Positions 25,433 to 38,154 of a stretch of DNA of 64,000 nucleotides are shown one piece after another. The translations under genes were made by a program, and so were the position numbers. How positions within the stretch are numbered: the stretch's first letter is position 1; every line of letters starts with the position of its first letter. Source of the DNA: Apteryx mantelli (lineage: Eukaryota > Chordata > Aves > Apterygiformes > Apterygidae); assembly GCF_036417845.1 (NCBI RefSeq), contig NC_089981.1, positions 84,733,268 to 84,797,267 on the forward strand, in the 5' to 3' direction. The notes under the pieces were generated by a model, which was not told where the DNA came from, searched no databases, and saw only the letters and a program-made list of their open reading frames with translations.

Positions 25433-27370
25433 GTAAAAACTTGCCTGTTAACAAGGTTTTTTCCCCTCCAAATGCAGATTTAGGGGAGGTGCTTCTGGGA
25501 ATCTGTTCCCACTTTCGGGGGGATGAAGTGGACAAAAGGGGTCTTGATACCTGCAACAGAGGTAGGACCTCCCCTAGGCTAGGAAAGGCTATAAAGTTTT
25601 CTTTTTGTTGAGGTAATAGCTCAAACAGGTCACTTAATTCACATTAAACCACTGCCCAGTGTTGGGCATTTCTATATGCATGATGTTCCTATGTATAGGC
25701 AGGCACACTCCTGTAAGCAGGTTCCTGTCTTAGAAACTATGTGAACACGCTTGCCTCTTCCATTTCTCATCTAACTGTGAAAGAAAATGGTTTTTAGTAG
25801 CAAATAGCAATGCTAAGACTAGAAAGGCAGTGGCAGCAGAGTCTGGGGATGAAGGATGTACTGAAATCCCATCAGCGGAGACTTGATCCTATTAAAAACT
25901 TGATTAACTTCAATAAATTCTGTGTGCCATGTACTACCAAAGCAGGGACTTCAGTTTTGGTGCTTATACAACAGTTAAGAAGGATAGCTTAGGCATTTTG
26001 TCTTGACCAGGCAGATGCGGATCTGCTTTGAATAGCCCTCTTTCTCCACTGGCTAGGAAGGGAGCCTAGCTCTGATCAACTGACTACTTGATTTCAAGTG
26101 CTTATAATACTGTACCAAGATGACACCTGGGGCTGTGAGTGCAAAAACCCAAAGGTGGAGATTTTATTCCAGCTTAAACTGCAGTGTTACAAAAGGAGGG
26201 ACAAATCTTCCTTTCTGTGGGCTGGATTAATTAGTATCTGGGATCACCTGGCCTTCAACTGCTGGCTTCAGACACTTGCAGTCAGTGCAGAAGATGTAAA
26301 GATAAAGGATAGCTGGAAATGCTGGTTAAATCCAGGAATAGGTAAGCTGTACCAGTAGCCTGCGAGTGAGACTTAAATATTGATCTACTCTGACCATCCT
26401 TGTAGAGTCACAGAAAAAGATCTGTCTGGAGCCCTGTGCTGTCTTCTCTGTAGTAACAGAAGTTCCTGATGTTTGCTCACCCCAGAGCAAAACTGTGACC
26501 AGGCTCTGACCCTGTTCCTGCAAGTGTGTGTACCAGTAGACCAAAACCTTACTCTTAGCCTGTAGCAGGCTGATAGCGTTCCCCTATACTGTGCTTACCT
26601 GCGTAGGTGGCACCTTTAGCCCACTGACTATTTCCCACTTGGTGAAAAGTCTTTCTGGATAAGTGTTGGATGATAACATGTTCCTAGGCTGACTAGGAGC
26701 ACTAGGTGGTGTTAGGACTTCATTGTACTAATTGCTGGATGTCTTTAATCACTACTTCAGGATGCAGTGGGGGGAAAGGACAGTGCGTGTGGTTTTTTCC
26801 TTCCCTGCATCCAAAAGATTCCTCTTCTGTAAAACAAAAGAAGGAACTAATTGCATGCTGGTGCTGAAATTTGACTAATTTATAGATTAATTTATAACCA
26901 CTTGACTTGTCAGCAGGTTCCCCCTCTGCTGTTCCCAGATGTTGGTGAAATAACAGCTAGCAATAAGACTTGTGCAGTGAAAACATCCTTCTATGAAACT
27001 TCTCGCTTAGCTCTGAGAGCTGATCACTAAAAGCCTGATTCTGGCAGCCTTGCTTGCTCTGAATGGTACTTCATGGAGCAGGTCTGCAATGCTGTGATCC
27101 CATGGTATTGCTCACCAGTGGGACCACTTGTCCCCAAGGAGCAACTAGTAATGAAAGCAGCAGAATAGGTCCTCATTCCTGTTGTGTGTTCTGTCACTTT
27201 TTTATGCTGTACTCTTCTGACAGCACTTGACTAGATCAAATACTTGTACTATGGCTCTGGAAATGCTAATGTATGGCATAATCATTCATTCAAACATTTG
27301 TTCTGCTACTGCCTGATCATAAACTACTGGCTGTACTGTGAGTTGGTGCTGACACATGTTCTTGCTGTAG
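25433..27370 (+). other. ARMH4: ARMH4 intron 2
   Basis: About 1.9 kb. The first 129 nt are open in the ARMH4 frame and end at an in-phase alternative donor (see findings). The rest shows short frames only, with no repeat family recognised. Confidence 0.7.
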
Positions 27371-27583
27371 GTGTTACTCAGGAGATGACAACAGCTCCCC
27401 AGGAGGCTGATGCTACTCTATCAGTTGTGACGTTGGCACCTGTTGCTACCCAGGAAACTGGAGTTGAAAGCCTTCCTTGGGAGGAAAGTAGGAAGGATAC
27501 TCAGATGCCAGTTGTTCCTAGTGCCACCCAGATGTTGACAGCAACTGACACCTCTTCCACAGCAAAAACTCCAGATGTTGAAG
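27371..27583 (+). CDS. ARMH4: ARMH4 exon 3 (ectodomain)
   Basis: 213-nt phase 1/1 exon giving residues 456-526, beginning GVTQEMTTAPQEADATLSVV and ending AKTPDVE. The acceptor is TTCTTGCTGTAG and the donor GAAG|GTAGGG. It continues the Thr/Ser/Pro-rich ectodomain and has no cysteine. Because length and phase are symmetrical, the exon could be skipped without shifting the frame. Assignment comes from frame, phase and composition between firmly recognised parts of ARMH4. Confidence 0.82.
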
Positions 27584-28716
27584 GTAGGGTTCTGCTTCAA
27601 GCTCTCTGCGGACTTATTTGTCATAAAGATGTGATGGTTCTGGCTGTAGCTCTGCTGCAACTGCTTTCTGTCCACACTGCTGGATTTGCCATGTTGAAAT
27701 ATGCCAGCAGAGCATAACTTTTGCCCCAAAAGGGCATTGGGGAGATCTCCAAAAAGTCTCATCTTTAACAGGTTAGGTTTTAGCTGCAGACATTAACTGA
27801 GTTGTTATTTCTCAAGTGAGAGCTCTGACTTCTGCAGCCAAAGGCAGTAGTCGTAGACTGCTGGTGCTTGGTCCAAAGGAGCAAAAAGTTTCACTGGGAT
27901 AGGATGTGGGACCACTAAGTATAGATTCTTGCAAGAATCTATCAAGCCCTTGAGCTTGGAGGCCTGCATAGATATCCACTTCACTTGAGCAGTGGTGAAT
28001 TCTTGGTGCTCTTGCTCCTTCGGTCACTTTCAGTGAGGATGTAGCTCTCATAGAAACACTTGGAGCAGTCATGCCCATTCAGCAACAGCTTACTGACTTG
28101 ATGTCACCTTGGCAGGTACATGTAGGAGACTGTCCTCTTAACAGGAGTATAGCAAGAGCTCCCTTAGCACAAGGCTAGTTTTGAGTGTAAGTGTATTTCT
28201 ATAGCAGGTACCACTGCAATGGAACTGCTGCTGGGGAGTTTTCCTAGTCATTCACACACTGCAGATCATCAAAGGAAAGACTTCCATTTGCATCAGATCT
28301 CTTAGAGTAAGGTTGCTCTGTAGGGGAGAGAAGGCTTTTCAAATAGTTTCCACTAATTAATTTGCTTCTGGGATTTAATTATAAATTCAGCTAACTTTTT
28401 ATTTCCGCAGTAAACAGATCTTTCACTTGGTTCAGAACTTGATCAGTGTCTCAGTGCTCTGATCTTGCTGTGGGGTAGTGACTAGCAGCCCTCAAAGCAA
28501 TGGAAGTCAAAAGTTGGCTGTGTTCTCATTAAGGGGGACCTCCTGTGCTGGCTGTCCTGGAAGGAAAGCTTTTATTACAGCAGTCACACCTCTTAAAAGA
28601 TGCAGGAGCTCAATAACATCTTTCATTCAAAGTTAAGCTTTCATTAAGGAGTTCCATTTTAAATGGTGGTTTTAATATTGCTGTGCCAAACTGCTGCTGC
28701 TTCCTATCTTCCATAG
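27584..28716 (+). other. ARMH4: ARMH4 intron 3
   Basis: About 1.1 kb. The frame remains open a further 134 nt past the exon 3 donor (to 27717), probably by chance. It contains a 22-bp perfect palindrome at 27921-27942. No repeat family recognised. Confidence 0.7.
27921..27942. repeat. 22-bp perfect palindrome
   Basis: The left half ATAGATTCTTG is followed immediately by its exact reverse complement CAAGAATCTAT with no spacer; symmetry stops at the next base pair (T/C). Confidence 0.95.
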
Positions 28717-28935
28717 ATTTCACAGATGTGGTCCCAGTCACCAGTGAGAAGGCTGTTCCACCTCCTGATGGTTTATCTGCTACCCAGTCTGGACAGACAG
28801 AGGAGCCACCCAGCAGAACTGCAGTGCTGGTAACTCCAGCATCGATGGCCTCTTCTGTCAGGAGGACAGCTCTTCCATCTGTGAGGAAGATCAGTACGGC
28901 TGTAACCTACGGACTAGACCGGCTGGAGTCGGAAG
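28717..28935 (+). CDS. ARMH4: ARMH4 exon 4 (ectodomain, juxtamembrane side)
   Basis: 219-nt phase 1/1 exon giving residues 527-599, starting DFTDVVPVTSEKAVPPPDGL and ending RKISTAVTYGLDRLESE. The acceptor is CTATCTTCCATAG and the donor GAAG|GTACCA. The final YGLDRLESE resembles the conserved ARMH4 segment just before the acidic tract, which fixes its connection to exon 5 (LESE|EGEEEDEE). Symmetrical phase. Confidence 0.88.
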
Positions 28936-30555
28936 GTACCAGTTATCCCAAGGCTAAAAGGCAGGCAGTTTGATGTGGAGTGGTGCACTTGCCTTGGCAG
29001 TGTGAACTTACCAAATGGTCTGTCTTTGGCACATGTTTGCATGTGTTATTGTGGTTAATAAAGATGCTGGATGATCTGTCCCCTTCCAGGGGATATAGGG
29101 AACTAGCAGTGAAAAGTGTCCTGGAGGATGCTTAAATTCAAGTGGGTGTCATGGAAGGGACAGGCTTTTCCTGGAACAGTGAGCTGCAGCAGTGCTGTCA
29201 CTGCAGTGGAGTCTGACTTTGTGCACCTGGAACTGCTGGTGTGTAGATCCATTGTGGAGCCTCTGTATCAGCTGGACAAACGCAGGAACACATTCAGAGA
29301 TCTGGAAAGCCCCTGTCACCCTACTGCTGAACTCCTCACCCCAAACAATGCAAGGGGATGTTCAGCATGAGATGGCTGCCTCTGTGTGCAGCTGGCTCCC
29401 CACCTTGCCAGAACAAGCACTGTCCTACAGTCACTCCCCATGTGACAATGCTGGGAGAGGCAAAGGAGGCATCCCCTTTGGGATCCTCTTCCAACTCAGT
29501 GCTGCCCGTTGAGCCACTCTCCAGTGCCAGCTCCTCAGTCTCACCTGGTTACCCACAGCCTGGGTTCCCTTTTTCTGTTAAACTGCTTTTGCCCACTGCC
29601 GGTCTTAGTCTCTGTTCCCAGACTGTTAGTCTCCAGATAGCACAGATAGTTAATACTCAGTGATGCTGCTTCTGCCTGGGCAAACCTCCATCAGAAGAGT
29701 GAAGGGTGAAGTAGATGCTCTTCTGGAGTTGGTCTGCAGCTCTTATTCAATAGCTCTTCAGCTCACTCATAACTCTCCTGCAGAGCATTGCTTCACTCCT
29801 GTCTCTTGTTTTCTTACTTAAGCATTTCCATGCTTGCCTGTCCAGCCATGATTTTGTACTCTAGTGGTTGGGCTGCCACCACTTGTCAGGGATTAATCTT
29901 TCTGCCTGTTTTGCACCTCTTCCTTTATCTTGACCTTCTCTTGCCTTCATATTTTACTGCAAAGGTTGGCAGCCCTCCAGGGGTGGCATGCCAGATGGTA
30001 TTTTTCCTTTTGATTAGAGGTGGGGTGCCACAGACAACAGCTAATCAGCATCTTTTCTCTGCAAGAAGCAATAACTCTTAACTCCTGTGAAGTTTAGAGG
30101 TCAGCAAAAGCTGGAAACTGTCACTGCTGTGTGAGATGGTGTAGCTCCTGCCTGTTGTCAGGCCTGCTGCACACTTAAACCTGCCATAAGCTCTCTGGGC
30201 CGCGAGCTCCAGCACACACCTTGTCCTGACAAATCTTGCCCGCATCCAGCAGTGCAAGGATGCAGTGTTGATGGTGGGGAGTGGTGAAGTGGGGGGGCTG
30301 GGCGCAAGGGTGTGTGTGGGGGGGAATGATTTCTTGTGTTGGCAATAAGGTCCCTGCTTAGCAAGGGTATGATACAGGAGGCTGAGCTGCTTCTGAGCCC
30401 TCTGGGATCTCCTTTAGAGGCCTGGTTTTCTGCACCGGAAGATAAGAGGGATTTTTATTTCAACTGAGCATTGGTCTCTCTCCCTAGTTAATGAGGCTTT
30501 CTGCATAGGGATTTAAAAGACATGTCCTTCTGCTCTGACATAAGATCACTATAAC

Positions 30556-30581
30556 TTTTTTTTTGGGGGGGGGGGGGGGGG
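30556..30581 (+). repeat. T9-G17 homopolymer junction
   Basis: Nine T bases directly followed by seventeen G bases. A low-complexity tract; lengths may be imprecise in an assembly. Confidence 0.85.
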
Positions 30582-33110
30582 TTCCTACATAATTCTCTTA
30601 TGTAACCACAGGCCTGTCTCTTCTGGTCCTGAATATGCCCTGAGCCCCTTAAAGGGCAGATACAGGCTGTATCTAGTAGCAGGTTGCCTTAATGATGATT
30701 CCTAGGTGGAAGGCTGTGGGTCTCTTGGCTCTGGTATATGTCTCTGCAGGTGCCTGTCATCCAAGGGATGTGGTGTGCTACGTGGCTTTTGGCAACTGGC
30801 TCTTGTTTTTGGCAACAGCTCTTGTGGTCCAAATATCTTCTTGGACTTTCTAGTATGGGGAGCCAGAATCTTTCCAAGTGTGAGGAATCGCCAGTGCCAC
30901 CAATCCACATCTTATAAAACAGGGCAAATACCACTTGGACAAGCTTTCTGCCTGGGGATGTTACTGCCCCAATTAAGCACAAAAGAAGCTTTTGAGCAGC
31001 AACTCTGCTTTCTAGTATCTTTCTCTGCCTAATGGCAGTTGAGGATACCTCACCCCCACAGTGGAATGACCCTTGAAAGTCAAGTTGCCATTTTCTCCCC
31101 AAAGTTATAGGGACCTAGTGCTTGATTTCTCTGCCAAAATGTCTAGATACTGCCAGAGACAAGATGCTTGGGAGAGCTTTCCTATGAAGAAACTCATTAC
31201 AGAGGCTATACTGAGCTCCAGTCCAGGGTGCCCAAGCTCTTGGGGAATACCAGCTCAGACAACATGGTGTTGTGGGCAGACTGGAGTCTCTAATCTTGCC
31301 TCTCTGCAGGAAGGCTGTGCCTTGCTGACCAGTGAGGGAAATGCAGGGAGCTGGGTGACATCAGCTGGTCTCCACTGCTTTGCTTGGGGCTTGCTGACTT
31401 GCCTCACTGAGGGCCTGGCTCATCATTAAATATAAACTCCTGCTGTTCAGCTAGCTCTGTTTCTTGGGGACCATCTGTGCCAGACTGCCTGCAGTTAATT
31501 GCATCAGTATATTCACCTGCCTTGCTTGGATATGAAACTGTTCTTAAAAAAAAAAATCAAATTGCACAGACAAACATGAGATGCTTTGAATCTCTCTAGA
31601 CAAGCTTATCCTCATCTCTAGTGGACTCTGGAGAGATTAGCTAGGTAACCTGAATATCTTCCTACATTGGCTCTGCGGTGAGTCTGGTTCTACTTGCCCT
31701 TCCTAGCCAGAGAAATCCTATAAAGGGATTATAGGATATGGGGACAGGACACAGCAGAGGACTAGGCTTACTTGTCTGGGACAAGTGTATTTTGTTGTTC
31801 ATGTCCAGATTTTAGGTGTCTCTTTAGCAAATTTGTTTAACACTATGGCTTTCTCTGTAGAGCTTTTGGGGGTCCAAACGTATGCAATAATCTAGTTCAG
31901 TTTGCCTACTCAGCACCATCATGTGAGTCTCTTAATGTGTTCTTTAGAAGGGCTCTATTAAAAGTAATCATGTTCCTCTTAGAGTAGGGGTTCCTTTGCT
32001 GTAACGTCAGCTATGGCAGATATGGTCAGAGATGACTGTGCTCCTTGGACATGGCTGAATTTGGCAGATATAACTTCCTGAAGTGACATGTAGCCTGCTG
32101 CATCCCCTCTTCTGCAAGATCCCAGTGGTGTCCTTGGTTGAAACCTAGTAGAGTAGAAGAGCTGCTGTCTCCTCTCAGCCACTGCTCAAGCAACTTCTAT
32201 CATGGTTTCTTTCATACAGGGTGCAATCCAGGGGCACACTGAGGATAAGTAGAAGGTAGATTAGTGCATGTCCTGTGGGGACCTTGGAAGGTCACATTCT
32301 TAAGTGCTAATCTTAAAGCATCTGTTAGTGCAGAACTAGCCTGCTGCTGGTAGTGATGCTTAGCCCCGAAAGTCGCAGCTTGGGTCAAAAACCAATTCAA
32401 CGTGAACAGCTTGCAACACTACTGCCTGTGGCTGTTGGTGAGATTGGGTCTGTATCTGTCACTGCATACTCAGGATTTGGCTCTTGGCATGAGACCACCC
32501 TGCCTGGACAGCAAAAACCCAGTTTAAACAGCTGGAGGTTGGAAGTGATGATTATGGAGTGAGGTACGTAGGGTAGAGAACAGGAAGATATCTCTGCATT
32601 GTTCGATGAATGCGAAGACTTACTGCTTTCATATGCAGGCCAGATGCCAGTGCTGGGTTACCTTCCCAGGCTTCCTGGATGCAGCAGTAACAGCAGCTTG
32701 TTGGTGTATCTGTTTCAACCCACTAGTCATAGAAGCCCTTCAGCTGTTGGACCCCCACTTACTGCCCTTGCTGCATCCAAGCTCATCAGGAAAAGCAATA
32801 GAAGCTCAATGTTATCCACTTACTGCAGCTAAGTAAGCCCTAATTTGCCTCCTTCAGCATTAACTTGGGATTGAGAAACTTTTCTCCCACTGATTTGGGA
32901 GGTGGAAGGAAGAACAAATTCTGGTTCTTGCTACTCTCCCGTAGGGGGTTTTCTGATCCACTGGTGTGGTAGGCTGCAGTGTGAACTCCTCCTCTCTTGA
33001 GCTGATGTGGGCTGCCCAGAATGGTGTGTTAAAGTGACAAGGAGGGGAGGCCCATCTGTGGCCTCTCCTAACTGTTTTTGAGCCAGTTGAACTTAATCCA
33101 TTACAGCAGT

Positions 33111-33150
33111 CTCTCCTTAAGGAAGGAAGACTCTCCTCAAGGAAAGAAGA
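33111..33150. repeat. 20-bp tandem duplication
   Basis: CTCTCCTTAAGGAAGGAAGA is followed immediately by CTCTCCTCAAGGAAAGAAGA, two copies differing at two positions. Confidence 0.9.
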
Positions 33151-33347
33151 CTGAAGATAGCTTAGAGTCTTCTGATGCGCTGATATCTCTGCAGGCTAAT
33201 AGTTTTTTTTCATGCACCCATTTTTAAAAAACAAAAAAACCCAAACAAACCAACCCCTCTGCAGTAATGTGCAAGCCCTATGGCTGGTTCATGTTCAGCC
33301 ATCTCCTCTCTTTCCGGTGTTATTGCTGGGGCAAGTTGCTTAGGTAG

Positions 33348-34012
33348 TGTTAAAGAATATTGGACTGAAGCTGTCTAGAATTAATTGCTTAGTATAACTT
33401 GCTAAGTATTAGTAGCTAAATTTGCTGAAGCCTTAGGCTGTAAGCTGTGAACATTCACCTAGTTATTAAGTAAAAGAAGGCTCCAGAGCCGGTTCAGGTT
33501 GGAGAGAGAAGGGGGGTGGGGGGGACTCTAGAGAGAAGTAAGCAGTTTAGCACTGATGAGCGCAGAAGAAAAACAAAGGAACCACAAGACTGATTCTGGA
33601 GGACAAGATGAGAAAGTAGAAGAGCCAGACAACTGTGCAGGAAGTAACAACAAAGACTGGTTCTGAGGGACAAGATAAGGGAGTGGAAGAGCCACTGATG
33701 CCTATGCAGAAGTGTGCTAAGAAGTAAAGAACACACCTGGAAACTACAGAAAGGACCAACTGGGAGCTGGAAGACCCTGAATTCTAATGATTAGTTCAGA
33801 ACTATGGGGTGGGTACTGGACTGGAAGGGTATAATTACCCAGGGATTTGTTCAAACGGGGTCCATCTTCAGAGGCACCCAGCTCAAGCTGTGATTATCAC
33901 ATGTGTGTCACTAAATTTTATCTTGCTCTGATCTGACTTCAAACTTCTGCCTCAGCATGAACCTAGGGTCAGATCCTGTTATGGTGGCTGGCGAGCCTAA
34001 CTTTCCATAACA
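33348..34012. mobile_element. Probable solitary retroviral-type LTR
   Basis: A 665-bp block beginning TGTTAAAGAATATTGG and ending TTTCCATAACA, that is TG...CA with TGTTA/TAACA inverted ends typical of LTRs. Its left-centre half holds an internally duplicated purine-rich segment (33588-33627 versus 33655-33694) resembling U3 enhancer duplication. No coding sequence or second LTR flanks it, so it would be a solo LTR left by recombination of an old endogenous retrovirus. No exact target-site duplication is seen (GGTAG left, GCTAT right). The family was not identified. Without a library match this stays probable. Confidence 0.5.
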
Positions 34013-36725
34013 GCTATTTTCAGCTTTCATGTAGGCTGCTGGATGTGGAAGATGCTTACAGCTTTATGGAAGTGGAAGATGTTCTACCTGCTGAACAGTG
34101 TCAGGAACAGTCAATGTCCCTGTGAATATGAGCAGCTTAAACCAAGCTGCTCTAGAGGGTGATCTGAGAGCCATGTAGCTCTTGAATTTGGAGTGTTCCT
34201 GGTTCATCAAGCTGGCTCCCAACATGCAGCTGGCTGAAGCTTTGTCTCTATGGCAGAAGAATAATGCGGAAGTTGAGAAGGAACATCAGGAAACTAAGAT
34301 ATAGCCAAGGGCTGTGTTGTAGAGTGAGTCTGGTTAAGTGTGCATATAGGTTGTTACTGCTCAGTCTTGACTTGCAGTTAAACTTCTGACTAAAGATAGT
34401 GTTTTACCTTGGTTCTTACAGCAATGGAAATACTGAACACAGTTGCTATCACAGTTGAAGACTGGTATGAAAATGCAAGGAGCAGGGTTGGGTCTGTTGT
34501 ATAGTGCCTTTTACTTTGGTGGTAACAGGATGAGCTAGTTTCAGATGCAGGAACCAGTCTGGGGCAGTGGGAGGACTGTATCCCTGGGTACTATAACGTA
34601 CATTCAGTCAGAACAGCCCTGGAACGGCTCTAGCAGCTTCTAACCCAAGTAAGAAAGCACTGCAGTCAGTTGCAGGATTTTGCATCATCCAGCTTTCATC
34701 TGAGTGTTGGGCATCTGCTGCGTAGGACAGCACAGCGCTGTTTCCAGTACTCTGCCCAGGTAGCTGGTGTATATCCCCGCGTAATGCTGCGGTTGGCTGT
34801 GGCGAAGGCAATCGGCTATACACAGCCCTGGGACTGTCTTCAGGATCAGCAAACTTAGTGTTTTGCTGTGCTAGGACACCTCATCACTGAATCCTGGCTG
34901 CAGACTTGAAACTGTTTTGCTATATCTACTCTCTTAAAAGCTGTTCAAGAACAGCACTGATGCGAGGCTTTACATTTTCCAACCCTAATGTATTCATGAT
35001 ATTTTAGTGATACCTGTTTGGTCTTTGGGTTTAAACAGTTCCTTTTGCCCTCTCTGACCTGTGTACTCATGTTTCCTCTTCCAGAGTACCAATGGAAGGA
35101 ATCTGTAGCCTAACTGTTTTTTTTTTTTCCCTGTTCACTTTAGCAGTCTTGTGCTCCACTTTGATTTCGACCTCCTTGTACACAGGCATCTGAGCTGTAT
35201 GTAATATTTAAGGTCTTGGAGTGTAGGATGTGGCTGTATCTTTCAAAAAAAGACTTCAGAGCTTGTAGCATTTGATCAATTTAAAAAAATAACCCTTCAA
35301 ACTCATTTTCCACTCTTCTGAGCTGTGTCACAGCACAAGGAACCTTCTATTTTTTTTTGGAAGTGAAGAGCATATATTTTTACTGAAAATCAGGGCTCTG
35401 AGTGAGACTGTTATTTGGATCCTGATTGTATGGATTAAGATTTGCCTCATTAAATCTCTACAACCCCATTAAAAATTTAAATGAGATTGGAGGGATGTAA
35501 ACAAGAAGGATACTTAGCCCAGCATGGTTAACTAGTCCAATACTATAATTCCTCACCATCTCTTTGGATGTCAGCTAAATTGGCAGGAACCAGAGGATTT
35601 AAAATGGAGCACATGGAAAATGAATTATTTAATATTATTGGTACATACTTTCTATTGCTCTGTTTACTGCTGCCATTGTAAAATGGGAACTGCCATCCCT
35701 TTGGTACAGCTTGATTTCTGTTTTTTATAGCAGATGTTAGTACATCCCTGGTCTTGCTCCCTTGTAGCAGGTCTCTGTCCTGGGAACTTCCCAGTGAAAA
35801 GGAATTGGAAAAGCTGTGTGACTGAACATTGCATCAAAACCAAGCCTTTTTGTGTCTCTTCCCAAAGTAGTGTTTGACTGAAGACAACATCTCTGCTGCT
35901 AAATCTGGTGGCAACTTGTTTTGTTTCATGCAATCCACATGAGAGTTGGAGTGCGGAAGGTGATCAAGCCTCTAATGGTTTGGGCACTCTTAGGTGAAGC
36001 GCTAGGAGAGGGTGCTAGGCTAATTAAAGGATGGCTAAGAGGAGCCAGAAAACCGCTGTGTGCAGCAGCGTGCTGAGCTCAGCCTTGCTGGTGCTTTCCT
36101 GCAAAGGGAAGCAGAGTGTACTCCAGCCATCCTGCTCGGTGACAGATGCACTAGCAGCTCTGACGAGAAGAAATCTTGTACTCAGTTTAGTTCTAAAGTG
36201 GCTGAGCATGTCAAGCAAACAGGATACACTGTAGGGCTTTCCATCTCAAATACTGTATCTGATGTTCTTTGTCTTTAACAGCAACTGCTGTAAGAATCAC
36301 CAGGAGCCGTTTAAAGCATCGTTGCATTGTCTGTCCCAATTGTCTGGGAATTCAGGCAGAGGTGAGCAGCACAGCTGTTCTACTCTTCTTTCCTGTTCTG
36401 CAGAAAGAAGAACTTCTTGAAGTTATTTGAAGTTCTTTCTGATGTTTGTCTAAACACTTGATCTTGATTTCTGCTGTTTGGCCTCCAGCAGGTTAGATAG
36501 CCCTTCTTAGTCTGATATATTCTGGTTGCTGTTCTGGCCAAACTATTCTTGCATCTTTAACTGGTGTCTCATTTGTCCAAAAAAAGTAGTTCACTTAAAT
36601 ACTGCTTTAATGTTGTAGCTTTCTTGTGCTTAGCTTCTAGCTGAAACAAAACAGAACTCCTGCAGTTGCTGTTGAAGGGTAATTGGACTGTTGGTGATGA
36701 TTTTTAATGGAAACTTTTTTAATCC

Positions 36726-36750
36726 CTCCACCCCTCTGAGGGGGGTGGAG
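36726..36750. repeat. Short inverted repeat (hairpin)
   Basis: CTCCACCCCTC, a 3-base loop, then GGGGGGTGGAG: an 11-bp stem with one mismatch. No U-run follows and the context is a eukaryotic intron, so this is not a terminator. Confidence 0.7.
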
Positions 36751-38142
36751 AAATTCAGATAAGCAGGGATGTGGCAGTTTCTTCTGAAGGCTGGGAGGAG
36801 CATTTCTCTCCTGATCTGCTGGTGTCTGGAGTCCCTCAGTATGTGGGGGATAGCACCGTTCATATGGCTTCTCTGGGGAGCTTTGGGCATCAGGAGCGGG
36901 GCAAACCATGCTGCAAACTGGTTTAGGTCTTCCTAAAGCTCTGGAGCACTGGCTTCTTGCCTGTGATTCTTCCCAGGTGATGAGGTTTTTAATAAAAAGC
37001 TGCCCCACATAGTGGGGAGGAGGTCTCAGTGTGTTTCCTCCTGGCCAACATCAACTCTCCAGGCCGTGTGGGAGCAAGGACAGGCCAGCATGAACTTCTC
37101 TGAAAATACACTGGGGAGAAGCAATACTCTTGATGAAGGACAGCAAAGGCTGTAAGAGTGGGATCAAGGTTTTATAAAGAAGCATGAGCTATAACTAGAA
37201 ATGAGTTGGGTAGGCTTGCGCTCATCCTCCCTTCTGGTACCTGGTAGGACTCGGGCTGACCTTGGTACCCTGGAGACTGTTGCCCATGATAACAGGTCCA
37301 CCCCTTAATCTCTGATCTCTGTGATGGATCTGTGCTGGTTGCACTGATGGGTTCCCCTGGAAAATGAGACTTAAATATTTTCTCAACTCCTGGGCTGCTA
37401 GTTGTTCCTTTCCCAGGAAGTATGGTTGAATTAGATACTCCTGGAGACACACCATCAAACAGCTCTTGCAGGAGAAAATGGAATTACAGTCTTTTTGAGA
37501 TTGCTTATATCTGGTTTTCAGTTATGGAAAAGGGTTGTGGGAACCTGACAGGGTTGTGTGCTTTTTTTTTAAACATCTGAAAGCATTTTGTTTGAGAAGT
37601 AAAATCTGCATCTGCCTTCATCTACCTTCCTCTGCCTTATTCCCTTACAGGTTGTATTATGGCATTGGAATCTGCCCAGATTTAGCTAATGTGATAAATC
37701 ACCTCTTGTCATCTTTATTTTTTTTATTGGCTAGTTCAACAGCTGGACTTCAGGGTAGAGGAGCTGTTCTGCAGCAAACCAGTGAGCTAACTCGCTACAG
37801 TCAATACTGTATATACTGCACTATCCTAAACTTTGCCCCCCTGCCAATAGCCTTGTATTGCTAAACCTACACCTTTATGCTGTCTTTTTAGCCTGGCTCA
37901 GTGTGAAAGCAATTTGGTGGTGAACGCTGCTGGAAATGCAGCTCTTTGGAATGAGTGTTTCCCATCTCAATATCGAAGCAGATCCATGTATCCCTGCTGA
38001 AGTATTTTTGCCTTTTTCAAAAGCTCTTCAGTGTGTCTGATCCCTTGTGATCAGAGATGAGCCAGGATTGAAAAAGCAAGTGTGAATTCCCTCAGATTTG
38101 GCATCCAAATATCTGTTTTTACTGTTTTGCTAATGTCTTAGA

Positions 38143-38154
38143 GCCCTCTGCTGG
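38143..38154 (-). promoter_or_regulatory. CTCF-like motif
   Basis: The minus strand reads CCAGCAGAGGGC, an exact fit to the CTCF core consensus CCASYAGRKGGC. Occupancy cannot be judged from sequence. Confidence 0.45.

Noticed and set aside
27584..27717. Open frame continuing past the exon 3 donor.
   Set aside because: Contains intron-like sequence, no second good phase-1 donor was found, and exon 3 has a good donor that joins correctly to exon 4.
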